DNA of 64,000 nt, taken from NCBI RefSeq assembly GCF_027172205.1, contig NC_070611.1:40544979-40608978 (forward strand), given 5' to 3'. The translations under genes were made by a program, and so were the position numbers. The DNA is from Podarcis raffonei. Lineage: Eukaryota; Chordata; Lepidosauria; Squamata; Lacertidae. Of the stretch, positions 13,360-24,265 are shown in pieces (position 1 is the first letter of the stretch; each line of letters opens with the position of its first letter). The notes beneath the pieces are model-generated. The model was not told the origin of the DNA. It saw only the letters and a program-made list of their open reading frames with translations, and ran no database searches.

Positions 13360-13585
13360 CAGTGGTACCTCGGGTTAAGAACTTAATTCATTCTGGAGGT
13401 CTGTTCTTAAACTGAAACTGTTCTTGACCTGAGGTACCACTTCAGTTAATGGGGTCTCCCACTGCCACCGCGCCACCACTGTGCGATTTCTGTTCTCATC
13501 CTGAGGTAAAGTTTTTAACCCGTGGTACTATTGCTGGGTTAGCGGAGTCTGTAACCTGAAGTGTCTGTAACCTGAGGTACCACTG
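13360..13585. mobile_element. pogo/Tigger-like MITE, family B (inverted copy)
   Basis: Begins CAGTGGTACCTCGGGTTAAG and ends CCTGAGGTACCACTG. The interior is the reverse of the 8383-8609 copy. The left TA duplication is worn; the right TA is present. Confidence 0.8.
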
Positions 13586-15112
13586 TAACATGGAAATGAA
13601 CTCTATACATGTACTATAGAATATTAGTTATCCAAAAGTGGCTTTGGTGTCACGTGAAAACTTAAATATAATACAGCAATTAACAGTTAGAGAAACTGAA
13701 TAAACTGCTGTGCAAACACAGGTCTAGTGGGATACCACACAAGGCATCAATGTATTAAATGCATTTTGCAGTCTTTGAAAACACACCTATCTGAAAAGCG
13801 GCATGGAAGAGGGACCGACCAAGGCTTTGAAAGATGCTGTGCTGCCATCTGGTGGTCTTTAGATATGATGGCCCTTACATAATATTTACATTTATGACAA
13901 GCATCATTGTTTTAAGATGATTTGTTTTAGTTACAAGACAACAAAAACCTGCAGAGTCTCTCCAAACAGACACCACTCTGAGATGATGTAAAATGAACAT
14001 GGATGTTCATGACTAATGATGCCTTCAACGCTCTGAAAAAAATATCTGCATTCAGCCAGAACGTGCAATTAATTAAAAGAGCAGGTTGCTGAGGTTACTT
14101 GCCAAATTCTATCAATGTACATTCCAGTAGCAATACAAACCTTAAAATAATTTCATAACAATAATGCCTCGACAATCTGAAGCATCAAAATATGTTAGTA
14201 ATGAGGTTAGTCGTGTCACGTCTTAAGGGAGACTATGACAATTCGTAATAACAGAGGAAAAGAGATACTGGATGAAATGTAACAGCACAGCTGAGATTAT
14301 CATAAACACACCATAGGCTATTTGATAGTTCTTTGTTTTATTTAATTGCCCTGACTAGGATCAATCATGGAAAGAGTGGGCCCTCTATAACTTTTCCTTG
14401 GAAAATCCCACCCTCTCAAAAAAATGATTTAATTGCAGCAAATGGCCTTTTTGTGAGCAAACAGTACCTTGAGGGGGCCTGATTTTCAACCCTCTCACGA
14501 CACTATGATTCTAATCCACATTTGCACACACCCCTCCAGAGCTCCTATTTTAAAAACAACAAGAGAGCAACATGTTTAATGTTCCATCAAATTTGGCCTT
14601 CATTTGTTTCTGCAGAACAATAATTCAATGCATCACTATTTGGTACCCACAGATATACTGAATACCTTTCCCTTGACTCTCCCTCTTATCATGTGACCTC
14701 CAGTTTGACAGCCTTTTCTTGCGCTACTACATCTCCTCTCTCTCGTTGGCTGTGTGGGGGTTTGGAAAGCATTAAAAAAATGTTGGCACATGTTTCCGGT
14801 GAATTGTCTGTTTGTGAGAGAATGAAGTGCCATTGAGGAAGATGACGTCTCAATTTCTGACAAGACTTCCAGATATTCTTATGGAATAAAACTAAGAAAC
14901 GCTTCCTCTCTCTTGCTTAATGTCGAATATAATCAAGAGTGGGTCTTCAGTCTTTCCTCAGAAGCCCTTGCCTACACACACAGAGAGAGTGAAATGACTC
15001 ATACCAATACCTGAAATATGATCCCTTGTCATTCCATACATAGAACAGGTGGAGTTATACATTGCAGACAGTAAACTTGTGGTCAATTTTCAGACAATCA
15101 GTTCAACAATAA
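13586..15112. other. Intergenic, nothing recognised
   Basis: Mostly AT-rich sequence that looks unique by eye. I see no gene and only a possible short repeat near 13820-13890. Confidence 0.4.
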
Positions 15113-15177
15113 CAACATCATTTATACCCCGTTCATCTGGCTGGGTTTCCCCAGCCACTCTGGGCCGCTCCCAACAG

Positions 15178-15212
<35 letters not shown>

Positions 15213-15740
15213 AGCAATAAAACATTAAACATTGAAAACCTCCCTAAACAGGGCTGCCTTCGGATGTCTTCTGAAAGTTAGATAGTTGTTTATTTCCTTG
15301 ACATCTGATGGTAGGGCATTCCACAGGGAGGGCGGCATCACCACCGAGAAGGCCCTCTGCCTGGTTCCCTCTAACCTCACTTTTCACAGTGAGGGAACCA
15401 CCAGAAGGCCCTCGGCACTGGACCTCGGTGTCCGGGCTGAATGATGGGGGTGGAGACGCTCCTTCAGCTATACTGGGCCGAGGCCGTTTAGGGCTTTAAA
15501 GGTCAGTACCAACACTTTGAATTGTGCTCGGAAACATACTGGGAGCCATTGTAGGTCTTTCAGAACTGGTGTTATATGGTCTCGACGGCAACTCCCAGTC
15601 ACCATTCTAGCTGCTGCATTCTGGATTAGTTGTAGTTTCCACGTCACCTTCCAAGGTAGCCCACATAGAGCGCATTGCAGTGGTCCAAGCGGGAGATAAC
15701 CAGAGCATGCACCCTCTGGCAAGACAGTTCAAGACACCAG
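15113..15740 (-). mobile_element. L2-like LINE 3' end with reverse-transcriptase C-terminal remnant
   Basis: The minus-strand frame at about 15722-15468 contains LQLIQNAAARMVTG, DHITPVLKDLQWLPV and FKVLVLTFKALNGLGP, the typical C-terminal end of L2/jockey-clade ORF2. Downstream the minus strand runs to a 3' tail (tggggaaacccagccagatg) with an ATT-type repeat (15177-15210). The element is 5'-truncated and cannot be active. Confidence 0.85.
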
Positions 15741-16912
15741 GACACATGGAGAGGGGCACAGAATCACAGGAGCAGGCCCTGACCTCAAGTAACATCCTCC
15801 CAAAAGATTGCACTAGCAGTCCCTACAAACTCTATACACATAGGCTTGACTGCACAGCTGGGGATCCTGCTGTTTTGCAGAGCTCCCTATCATACATAAA
15901 TGGCTTCCGTGTGCCCGGCCTTAGGCACACAGGGATTGTTCTCACAGTCTAATGAATGTGTGTAACCAAGGGTAGGTTCTCCTGCTGCAACCTTTCCCCC
16001 TACAAGCTGTGCAGTCCAGAAACTAAAGACAAACCTGGACTACAGATCATGCTTTGTTGTGGATGAAACACACCACAATGTCTGGTTCAGACACAACTCT
16101 AAACTAGGGATCATGGTTTGTTTCCTCCCAGAATGAGCCAGTAGGAGAACAGCGGGTGCAATTTCACTCATGCACACTAACTCTAGCATATGGCTCGCTA
16201 CGACACATGAACACACCATTAGACAGGCTCAAGAAGCCAATAACTGCTCAGTTTTTCGGTATGATTTTAAATTTTGCTGCTGAAGAAAGTCTAGGTTTGG
16301 TGTATAATGATTCTGTTCAGAGTCTTTTAAAGAGAGCGTATATTGAAATCACATCTTTTGACCTTGGACGATTGAATAATACCTCACAAAGCATGAGAAA
16401 GGGCACTTAACAAAAGAAATATGACTGTTTGAAAGCGCATCTGTGTGAATGAATGAAGTCAATGTTTGAGCTGGAAAAGCATATTTCTACAGGTTCATAA
16501 ATCACCAACACAATTAATTCTCACTTTACATGTTCTGCAGAAGAAAAGCAATTATTTACAGATGGTTAGCTATCATTTTAATCAGAAACTACCATTATTT
16601 CAAAAGAGAAGTAAATTTCTGCCTGCATAACCCATTTCCTGGGTTTTCAGGAAATGAATGAACCCAGTAACATGACACGTCAGTGTCAAAGCAAAACCCA
16701 CTCATATTTGCAAACACAAGAAATGTCAGGTTTCATGCATGGAGGCACACTGCTAATGTTCTTGTAGCACTCTTTTGTTGCTATGAAGCTGATCCATATG
16801 CTTGCCAATTTTAAATATCACCTCTCAGAAAGGAGCCTTTGCAGTCCTATGTGCCATCTGCTGCTTGGGATGGATGACGGCATACATTTCAGTATTGTGT
16901 GTGTGCATTGTG

Positions 16913-17004
<92 letters not shown>

Positions 17005-17245
17005 TGGGGGGGATGAAGTGAAGGAATATCTATCAATCTTTGTTTACCTGTATCCTTTAAGATGTTATTAAAAACAGGAATTTTGCAGCCTTTATTAATG
17101 AGATTTCAGATCCATCTGTTAACAGTGTAAGTTTTTTTATTCAATTCGATGGGACTTAAAATTGGCTGAATTGTACCCTATTTATTGATTTATAAATATT
17201 TTAACAAAAGTTGGGTGCCACCCCCACTCTACTGAGTGGTAGCAA

Positions 17246-17287
<42 letters not shown>

Positions 17288-17562
17288 CACTCAGTTCCTT
17301 TGGGGAACTGAGACACGGCTTTAAGTAATGTAATCCATTTACCTGTTTGCACCTTCAGCCTGCATGGAGGGAGTCCAGATCTTACAGCATAGTCATTTCA
17401 AGAGGGGCTTGTCCCCCACAGCGATGCAGCCCTGGACTCAATGGCATCTCTCCCAGACAGCCTTCAGACAACCTGCCTATGATGGATCCCAATCTTTCTT
17501 TCCCCCCTTCTTCCCAGCACACCTTACTCTCTCTTTTCCTTGGAACCCACACCATAGCAACC
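15741..17562. other. Intergenic with two long dinucleotide repeats
   Basis: Contains a compound (TA)n(CA)n run at 16913-17002 and a (TG)n run at 17249-17286. The stretch 16230-16700 is AT-rich and appears free of repeats. No gene. Confidence 0.5.
16913..17002. repeat. Compound microsatellite (TA)n(CA)n
   Basis: About 44 bases of TA repeats run directly into about 45 bases of CA repeats, with no interruption visible. Confidence 0.97.
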
Positions 17563-17948
17563 TGTCACGGTCTGGTTTACAGGCCATCGAAGTCCCAGCA
17601 GGGGATATCAGGACCGGGGGCAAGATGGTGGGGTGGGAGCAGGAACAGGGGTCCAGAAGCCAGGAGTCAGGAAGCCAAGAGCCCAAGGGTCAGAGAGCTG
17701 GGAGTCAAGAAGCCAAGGGTCCGAGGATCAAGAAGCAAGGAGTCAAACACAGCAAGGCAGGGAACGTGTTGCTGTAGCAAAGAGCCAAAGGGAAATGCTG
17801 ACCTTATATCCCTTCCCTGCTCTTGCCACCAGGTGCTGTGAGTTACCAATGCAGCCACACCTTGCCTCTTCAGAGCAAACTTAGGAAGGCCCCAGTCCTG
17901 CAAAGTCCTATTGGTCACAGGGCCTGGCTCCTGCACGCACACCTGACA
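17563..17948 (+). mobile_element. Solo LTR, 386 bp, TSD CAACC
   Basis: Starts TGTCACGG and ends CACCTGACA (inverted TGTCA/TGACA), flanked by CAACC at 17558-17562 and 17949-17953. The first half has tandem-like AG-rich motifs (agccaggagtcaggaagcc and similar); TTATATCC further on could be a TATA box. Family (gypsy or ERV) undetermined. No internal region, so a recombined solo LTR fossil. Confidence 0.7.
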
Positions 17949-18003
17949 CAACCTCTGTCTGCCGAGGTCCAGGTTCTCAGGTGTGGCATCAACCCCTTTT
18001 GCG

Positions 18004-18720
18004 TGTTCAGACCCAGAGACCTTCCCCCTAAATAAAGTCACACTTGACTCAAATTTTAGTTTTGGTTTTTGGCAGAATTTAGGCCACAACTTTATTGATT
18101 ACAGAAGGTGAGTGGATGCATATGCTCTGGTTCAACTAGCTCCCTGCACCCTTGCAGACAGCGCTGACCCAGGGCACCAGCATAGGTCAGCCAAGGGTGA
18201 ACACCTGGGAAGGCGAACAGCTGAGAACAGACTATGTTCACCACCCAGATGTCCCCCTAGACTCAGGCACGGGCACAACCACCTCTTGGGGTTTGACCAA
18301 ACCAGTTGAGTTCCTGGATTCCTTTAACGGAATACCCTTCACGTAGGGATGGCGAGACCATTCTCCCATCCGTATCACCTGAACCAGTGCCTATCCGCAC
18401 ACCTGAACCAGTGCCTATCCGCAACCTTACAAGCTGTGACGATTTGCTACACGGCAGGCGAAACCCAAATGGCAGCAGCCAATCAGCCAAGTGCACAAGC
18501 CCTAAAAGTAGGGAGAGGTGGGTGGGTGTTCCAAATGCAAGAGCCAAAAGAGGAAGCTCTGGGCACATGCATGGGTATATATAGGTCCCTCAATCCGTTT
18601 GGACTGCGCCCCATTGGCCAGATGAACCCAACATCGAGGGACCTACCAATTGGGTGTTGTGGCTGTCCAGTCTCACCCACCCACAACACAGGAGTTCGGT
18701 CTCCAGGTCTCACCGCAACA
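18004..18720 (-). mobile_element. Probable LTR fossil on minus strand
   Basis: Read on the minus strand it begins TGTTGCGGTGAGACC and ends GGTCTGAACA. It has a CCAAT box near 18613, a TATATATA box at about 18577-18584, and an AATAAA polyadenylation signal near 18090, the order expected in U3-R-U5. A 24-bp unit is duplicated in tandem at about 18375-18422. I could not find a target duplication, so the ends are approximate. Confidence 0.5.
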
Positions 18721-20276
18721 TGTGCCCTCTTTTGGGGAGGACACAATTTGTCATGTTAATGGCTCTATCCCAGGTGAGGACCTGGGTTGGAAAGGAAGCT
18801 TGGCCTATCCTTTTCCACCAGCCTGCAATCTTCCCTTCAATACTCCAAGTAACCAAAATCCTACCATTTATTTTCTAGATAAACTTGTTCTGCTCTGTCT
18901 GATAGCACTCACCATATTTTTGTCAAGGTGGAAGGATTGGAAATCTTCATGAAGCTTCATATTTGAAACCCTATTGCACATGATCTTTGACATTTTGCTT
19001 TAGAAAGCAATACCGCTCACAGATTAGGAAATACAAATCTTCTCCCAGATTTCTGTTTAATTGAAGTTGAAAACTCTCAGCTATAAAGGGCAGGGGGATG
19101 CTGAAGAGCAACAATGTTTTGAATGATGGCAGTGTTTTTGAATTTCCACTTTCTCCCATTGCCACTTAAATAATTTAGTAATTCAGCATTTTTCTGATTT
19201 GCTAGCATGCAAAACTGGATGATGCTAAAAAAAAATCAGGTATGCTTATCTGTGCAGGAAGACTGCTTCTGGGTCTGTGGTGAGCCAGACCACCACCTAC
19301 CAAACAAACAAACAAACAAACAAACAAGGACATAAGCATGCAATACAGATACTCTTTACTTCAGCTCAGATAAGGTTGCTGAACCATTTTCTTTGCTTCT
19401 CAGTTCGTGTCTGCAACAGTTCAAATCCAATCTGGTATTCAGCTGTGGTGGCTGGTGCTCATTAGGTATGTCAGAAAGTCAAGAGACCAACAGCAGGTGG
19501 TGCCAGAACCAAGGACAGGTAGAGCCAACTAATCTTGTTTTGTCCCCATCCTCTTCCCTGTTGAATTCTACAAAGGCAACAGAGATTCTGAGGAAGAGGA
19601 TGCGGACAAAACAAGCACTAGTCAAAGACCCCTCTATTTTTCTCTGGTCCTTTAGTCATAATTTCCTCATCAATTTTATCTGGCGTTTAAGATCTTCACA
19701 CCATTTAGGTCTCGTGTTTTTTTACGATCATTCGGGTTTGTTTACGGTTTGTTTTCTTATCCATTTTCTTATTATGGCAACTGTGCTCTTAGAATTTTTA
19801 TTAGGAGACGAAATAAGAAAAGCTACAATAAGTAAAGAAAACATTGTTTAAAATGCAGGTCTCCTGATGTCACTGACATTTATGACATCTGCGCACTCTC
19901 AGCTGAAGATTTTGGAGAGCTGGCTAGGCCTTTGCTTTTTCCAGAACCTTCCTGGGAGTTTTGCTTTGTTTTTGCCTATCATCCAGTTGCCTAATCGTCA
20001 CCCCTCCCCCTCCCCCCCTGGCCCGGCTTCATGCTTCCTGCATTTCTCAGTAATCAGAGCCAATAATATAATATAATGCTGGGCTCGGACTTGTGCCATT
20101 TTAATGTCAGGTGAATTTAATGTCAGGTGTATGCATAGAATATGATGGCTAGGGACCAAAGCTGTTTAGCATAAAATAAAATTGCGTTTGTGAACGCAAA
20201 GCTCCTGCCACATGAATGGAAGGCTCTTCTGTACCTGTGGGGGTGGGTCAGTATCAGCTATTTCTCTGCTCCAATC
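18721..20276. other. Intergenic, little recognised
   Basis: Contains a (CAAA)n run at 19302-19327 and pyrimidine-rich low complexity near 20000-20030. No gene supported. Confidence 0.4.
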
Positions 20277-20439
20277 CAGTGGCGTAGCGTGGGTTGTCAG
20301 CACCCGGGGCAAGGCAAGTAATTTGCGCCCCCTAACCCGTGGATTTGCGCCCCCTAACCCTAACCCCCAGATGTTGCGCCTGCTGCGGCTGCCCCCCCGC
20401 CCCCCCCCCCACGCTACGCCACTGCTTGTACCTGTTTTG

Positions 20440-20660
20440 GGCATAACCTCTGAGGATCATCTTGTCCAACCCCCTGCAATGCAGGAATCTCAGCTAAAGC
20501 ATCCATGACAGATGGCCATCCAAACTCTGTAGAAACCTCAAAGGAAGGAGAGTCCATCCTCTGCTAAGGAGGACCATTCTACTGTTGAACTGCTCTGTCA
20601 GAAAGTTCTTTCTGATGTTTAGTCAGAATCTTTTTTCTTGTAACATGAATCCATTGGTTT
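20440..20660 (-). mobile_element. Old CR1 LINE 3' fragment
   Basis: Contains the CR1 3' landmark cttgtccaaccccctgcaat and, further on, phrases matching the copy at 21805 (gaaagttctttctgatgttt). Diverged and truncated. Enclosed by the composite hAT-like unit. Confidence 0.75.
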
Positions 20661-21139
20661 AGGACCAGTTGTAGCTTGCAGCTTACACAGTGAAACCCTA
20701 GCCCTGTCTACATAGAACATAGAGTGAATTCAGTGGGGCTATCTCCAACATAAGGGGGGTTAGGATGGCAGGCTTTCTGTACAAAGCCAAAAATCCTATC
20801 CTTTGCTCCACACACTGTTCCCTCTGGCCTCGCCCTCCACTAGGATGCGGTCCGTGAAACGTTGCAGAAGATGGAATGCAGCGCCCAGCTGAAAAAAGAT
20901 TCCCACATGGATCTCAGTGACTTTTAGCATGTAAGTGGACTCCTCTCCAGTAAATCTGTGGTGAATCCCATTTTCGGTTTGCATTAGTGAAATCCAGCAT
21001 AAAAGGACTGCAGTGAAGGGAATAAATGCAGAACAGGATATACCGTAGCTTCACCTTATCCTTTGACTCCTCTCCTCTCTCTCTCCCTGGAGAAATGAAG
21101 CAGTAACCCGACAAGGAGTAGCGAAGAATGGGCGTGTTT

Positions 21140-21640
21140 CGTCCCTGATCCGGATGAGATCAAGGCGCCGGCAACGGGAAGGAGGCGGGGGAGAAGCAGG
21201 AGCAGGCCAGCCGGGGCTGCTCCAGACCCCCCCCCCCATCTCTCCCATCGCCGCTGGAGGGGTCATGGAGGCACTGAGCCCGGGAGGCGGGTTGCCAGCC
21301 AGGGCGCACCTACCCAACCTCGCCGCGCGCCCAGGCGCGCTGCTCTCTCCAGCTTCCTCCCGGCCGGGCCAGCGGCTCCACCTCTTCCTTTGCCTCTTTG
21401 AGGCGCTTAATTCCCAGCAAGCGATTAGCAGGCTCGGATCGGATCCTGTTGCTGCTGCGCGGCCCTTTTCCCTCCACCAACTGCGCGCTGCGCCTTGGAG
21501 AGGTTCCCGCTTCCTCGAGGGGGGCCGGCCAAACGGAGACGACGACCCCCCACTCCAACCAAGCCTCGATTGCTTGTCCCTTCCCTCTGGACTCGCGCCC
21601 CCCCAGATGTTGCGCCCGGTGCGGCCGGCACCCCTGGCAC
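21140..21640. other. GC- and CpG-rich segment inside the hAT-like unit
   Basis: Roughly 500 bp far richer in G+C and CpG than the surrounding 20 kb. Open frames exist on both strands, as expected of GC-rich DNA, but none resembles a protein I know. It may be transposon interior, or a captured CpG island or first exon. Confidence 0.5.
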
Positions 21641-21804
21641 CCCCCACGCTACGCCACTGCTCCAATCTCTTGTCCCTGGTGCCACACTTAAAGTTGCTGT
21701 GGAGAATCTCCTCATCACCTGGAGCCCATTTTGGGCAAGCAGAGAGAGGGGACTGTCAACATGTATTCTGTGTGTTCCTTCCTCTTACACAGTAGGTTTT
21801 GGAT

Positions 21805-22570
21805 CCATAGAATCATAGAGTTGGAAGAGACCACAAGGGCCATCGAGTCCAACCCCCTGCCAAGCAGGAAACACCATCAGAGCACTCCTGACATATGGTT
21901 GTCAAGCCTCTGCTTAAAGACCTCCAAAGAAGGAGACTCCACCACACTCCTTGGCAGCAAATTCCACTGTCGAACAGCTCTTACTGTCAGGAAGTTCTTC
22001 CTAATGTTTAGGTGGAATCTTCTTTCTTGTAGTTTGGATCCATTGCTCCGTGTCCGCTTCTCTGGAGCAGCAGAAAACAACCTTTCTCCCTCCTCTATGT
22101 GACATCCTTTTATATATTTGAACATGGCTATCATATCACCCCTTAACCTCCTCTTCTCCAGGCTAAATATGCCCAGCTCCCTTAGCCGTTCCTCATAAGG
22201 CATCGTTTCCAGGCCTTTGACCATTTTGGTTGCCCTCCTCTGGACACGTTCCAGTTTGTCAGTGTCCTTCTTGAACTGTGGTGCCCAGAACTGGACACAG
22301 TACTCCAGGTGAGGTCTGACCAGAGCAGAATACAGTGGCACTATTACTTCCCTTGATCTAGATGCTATACTCCTATTGATGCAGCCCAGAATTGCATTGG
22401 CTTTTTTAGCTGCCGTGTCACACTGTTGGCTCATGTCAAGTTTGTGATCAACCAAGACTCCTAGATCCTTTTCACATGTACTGCTCTCAAGCCAATCCAA
22501 TTCTCTGCGGTTAATTATTTTTTTATAAAACGTTGCTGCCTGGTTCTGTTCAACCAGTTGCAGGAACATT
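21805..22570 (-). mobile_element. CR1 LINE, 3' end with reverse-transcriptase C-terminal region
   Basis: The minus-strand frame 22569-21877 encodes the familiar CR1 ORF2 C-terminus ([54 protein letters not shown]). The 3' UTR follows and ends in the CR1 terminal motif (ctctatgattctatgg read on the minus strand). 5'-truncated, about 765 bp, with a long uninterrupted frame, so fairly young. Confidence 0.92.
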
Positions 22571-24265
22571 TTTTATAACATCTTTGTCGGCTGCATTAAA
22601 GAACAGATTATCAGAGTCCACAGCTGATGTTTAACTTAGTTAATCAGGGATCACGTCCTACTTGCATAAGCAAACCAATTATACATGCTCACTGGGCAGA
22701 GAAGCTTTCCTATCAAGTATCCCCTGTGAACGGATACAAAATAATGTGAAAGCAACAGATTAGAGATATTGGGAACACTCTCTAAATTTAAGCTCTTTCC
22801 CCGGATATATCTTTATGCCAGATCAGCCCGGTTCAATTTACCTTTCAGTGTCCTGTTCCAAGTTGCAGAAATGGCAGAAGAGTAAAGAGCGTCAGTATAT
22901 TTTTTATAAAATGTAAATGTAGAAATAGAAGCTCTGGTTACAGCTTTTAATAGCATACAGTCATTCACCTCTTCTGCTCCAAAGAAGGACTGATACAGAT
23001 TGTATGCGCAAGGGGTTGCATTTTTCTGAAAGCAGACCAAACCTTTCAAGTTGCTCTGACTTTTGGGCCAGGAATCAGACCTGAATATTAAATTGCCAGA
23101 TGGAAGCTCTTGATTTAACTACACATCCATGCGTGGTTTAAACAGGGTTGCAGAAGCATCAAAACTTCCTTTTGGGGGGAGGGAATCCTTAATGGGAGTG
23201 ATGCAAAACAATTGCCCAGGGGTTGGTCTTGGCATGCTCAGTTGCTCTGGAGTGCTAACCAACTGCTTGGGGAGCAGGAACAGGAAAGGGGGGGGAGTTT
23301 CATGAAGTGGGTAGAATTCTGAGCAGAACACACCATGCTGCAACATTTTGTTGTAGGTGCCATTTGGTGCCAAATATTGCATGATTCATAGCTGATGGTT
23401 TCATAATTTAATAATAATGTGTATCGAGACCAACCTTCCAGTATCAAACTTGGCACAAGGCTAGTCTGCACGAGATAATGCTGTGAAGACCATCACTTTT
23501 ATAGGTTTGACTCTCCTCCCATCTGTTGCTTTCCTTCAAACATCATGGAATACTACAGGAAAAAACATGACCATATTTTTTAAAAGCAGCACAAAGGGGC
23601 AATGACAGAAAGCAAACCACAATCACTGGGGCATTTATTCAAGTTTCCTTTCTCCAGTTGTCTACAATATGCCTGCCACAAATGCACAAGATGAATGGGA
23701 CATTTGCTCCAGTTGCCAGCTCACTTAGGAGTTGTCATCTGTTGGATTCCAGCTGCCTTCTGGGTGCTAGACAATAGCGGTTGGTTGCCCTGCATACCTT
23801 CACATTGCCTAGCTACTATAACATGCTTTCTGCTTCCTGAACCTGACAGTAAAGGTGGCTGGATGGAGGGGGAGAGGGCACTTGGAACAGGAGAACAAAA
23901 CTGAGTGGCAGAAAACTTTGGATGAAAGGTTCGTAGGCAAGGATAGTTCCTTTGCATAATCATTTAATCAACAATGGAGGAAAAGTTCATTGTTCACAAT
24001 TTAGATACCCAGCCCTTTTCTCATGTGTATCAAGTAAACTCATTGTTGTTATATATATATAATCAGAGAATATTTGGTGTAAGCAAGACTTTTCTGACAA
24101 TAGCAAGTGAAAACTGTGTGAAGCCATTCATCATAAGCAGCCCTATGGACATTTATTATCTTCTGGCATGGATCATTTACTAACAAGACACTGAAGAGGA
24201 GCTTCATTACGTTTCCTGGAGAAAAAGTGCACAAAATGTTGTAAAATGCAGCCAATAGAACTACA
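22571..24265. other. 3' flank of parietopsin, nothing recognised
   Basis: No gene and no clear transposon. It must hold the opsin 3' UTR and polyadenylation site, which I cannot place with confidence. Confidence 0.4.

Larger units (their letters stand above)
20277..21659. mobile_element. Composite hAT-like element with 8-bp target duplication
   Basis: Outer ends CAGTGGCGTAGCGTGGG (20277) and its inverse, ending ACGCTACGCCACTG (21659), are flanked by identical CTCCAATC (20269-20276 and 21660-21667). The 8-bp duplication is the hAT signature. A third inverted terminus ends at 20424, making 20277-20424 a complete 148-bp MITE by itself. Between it and the right end are an old CR1 fragment and about 450 bp of very GC-rich DNA. 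No transposase seen. Confidence 0.7.

Noticed and set aside
17347-18759. Cluster of open frames on both strands
   Set aside because: They coincide with two LTR-like fossils and low-complexity motifs and lack any coding signature.
20796-20984. Minus-strand 62-codon frame as a captured host exon in the hAT-like unit
   Set aside because: It reads smoothly but I cannot match it to a family, and it has no clear splice sites in the right phase.
21051-21795. Overlapping open frames of over 200 codons on both strands
   Set aside because: They come from a GC-rich segment with few stop codons in any frame; no conserved motif is visible on either strand.
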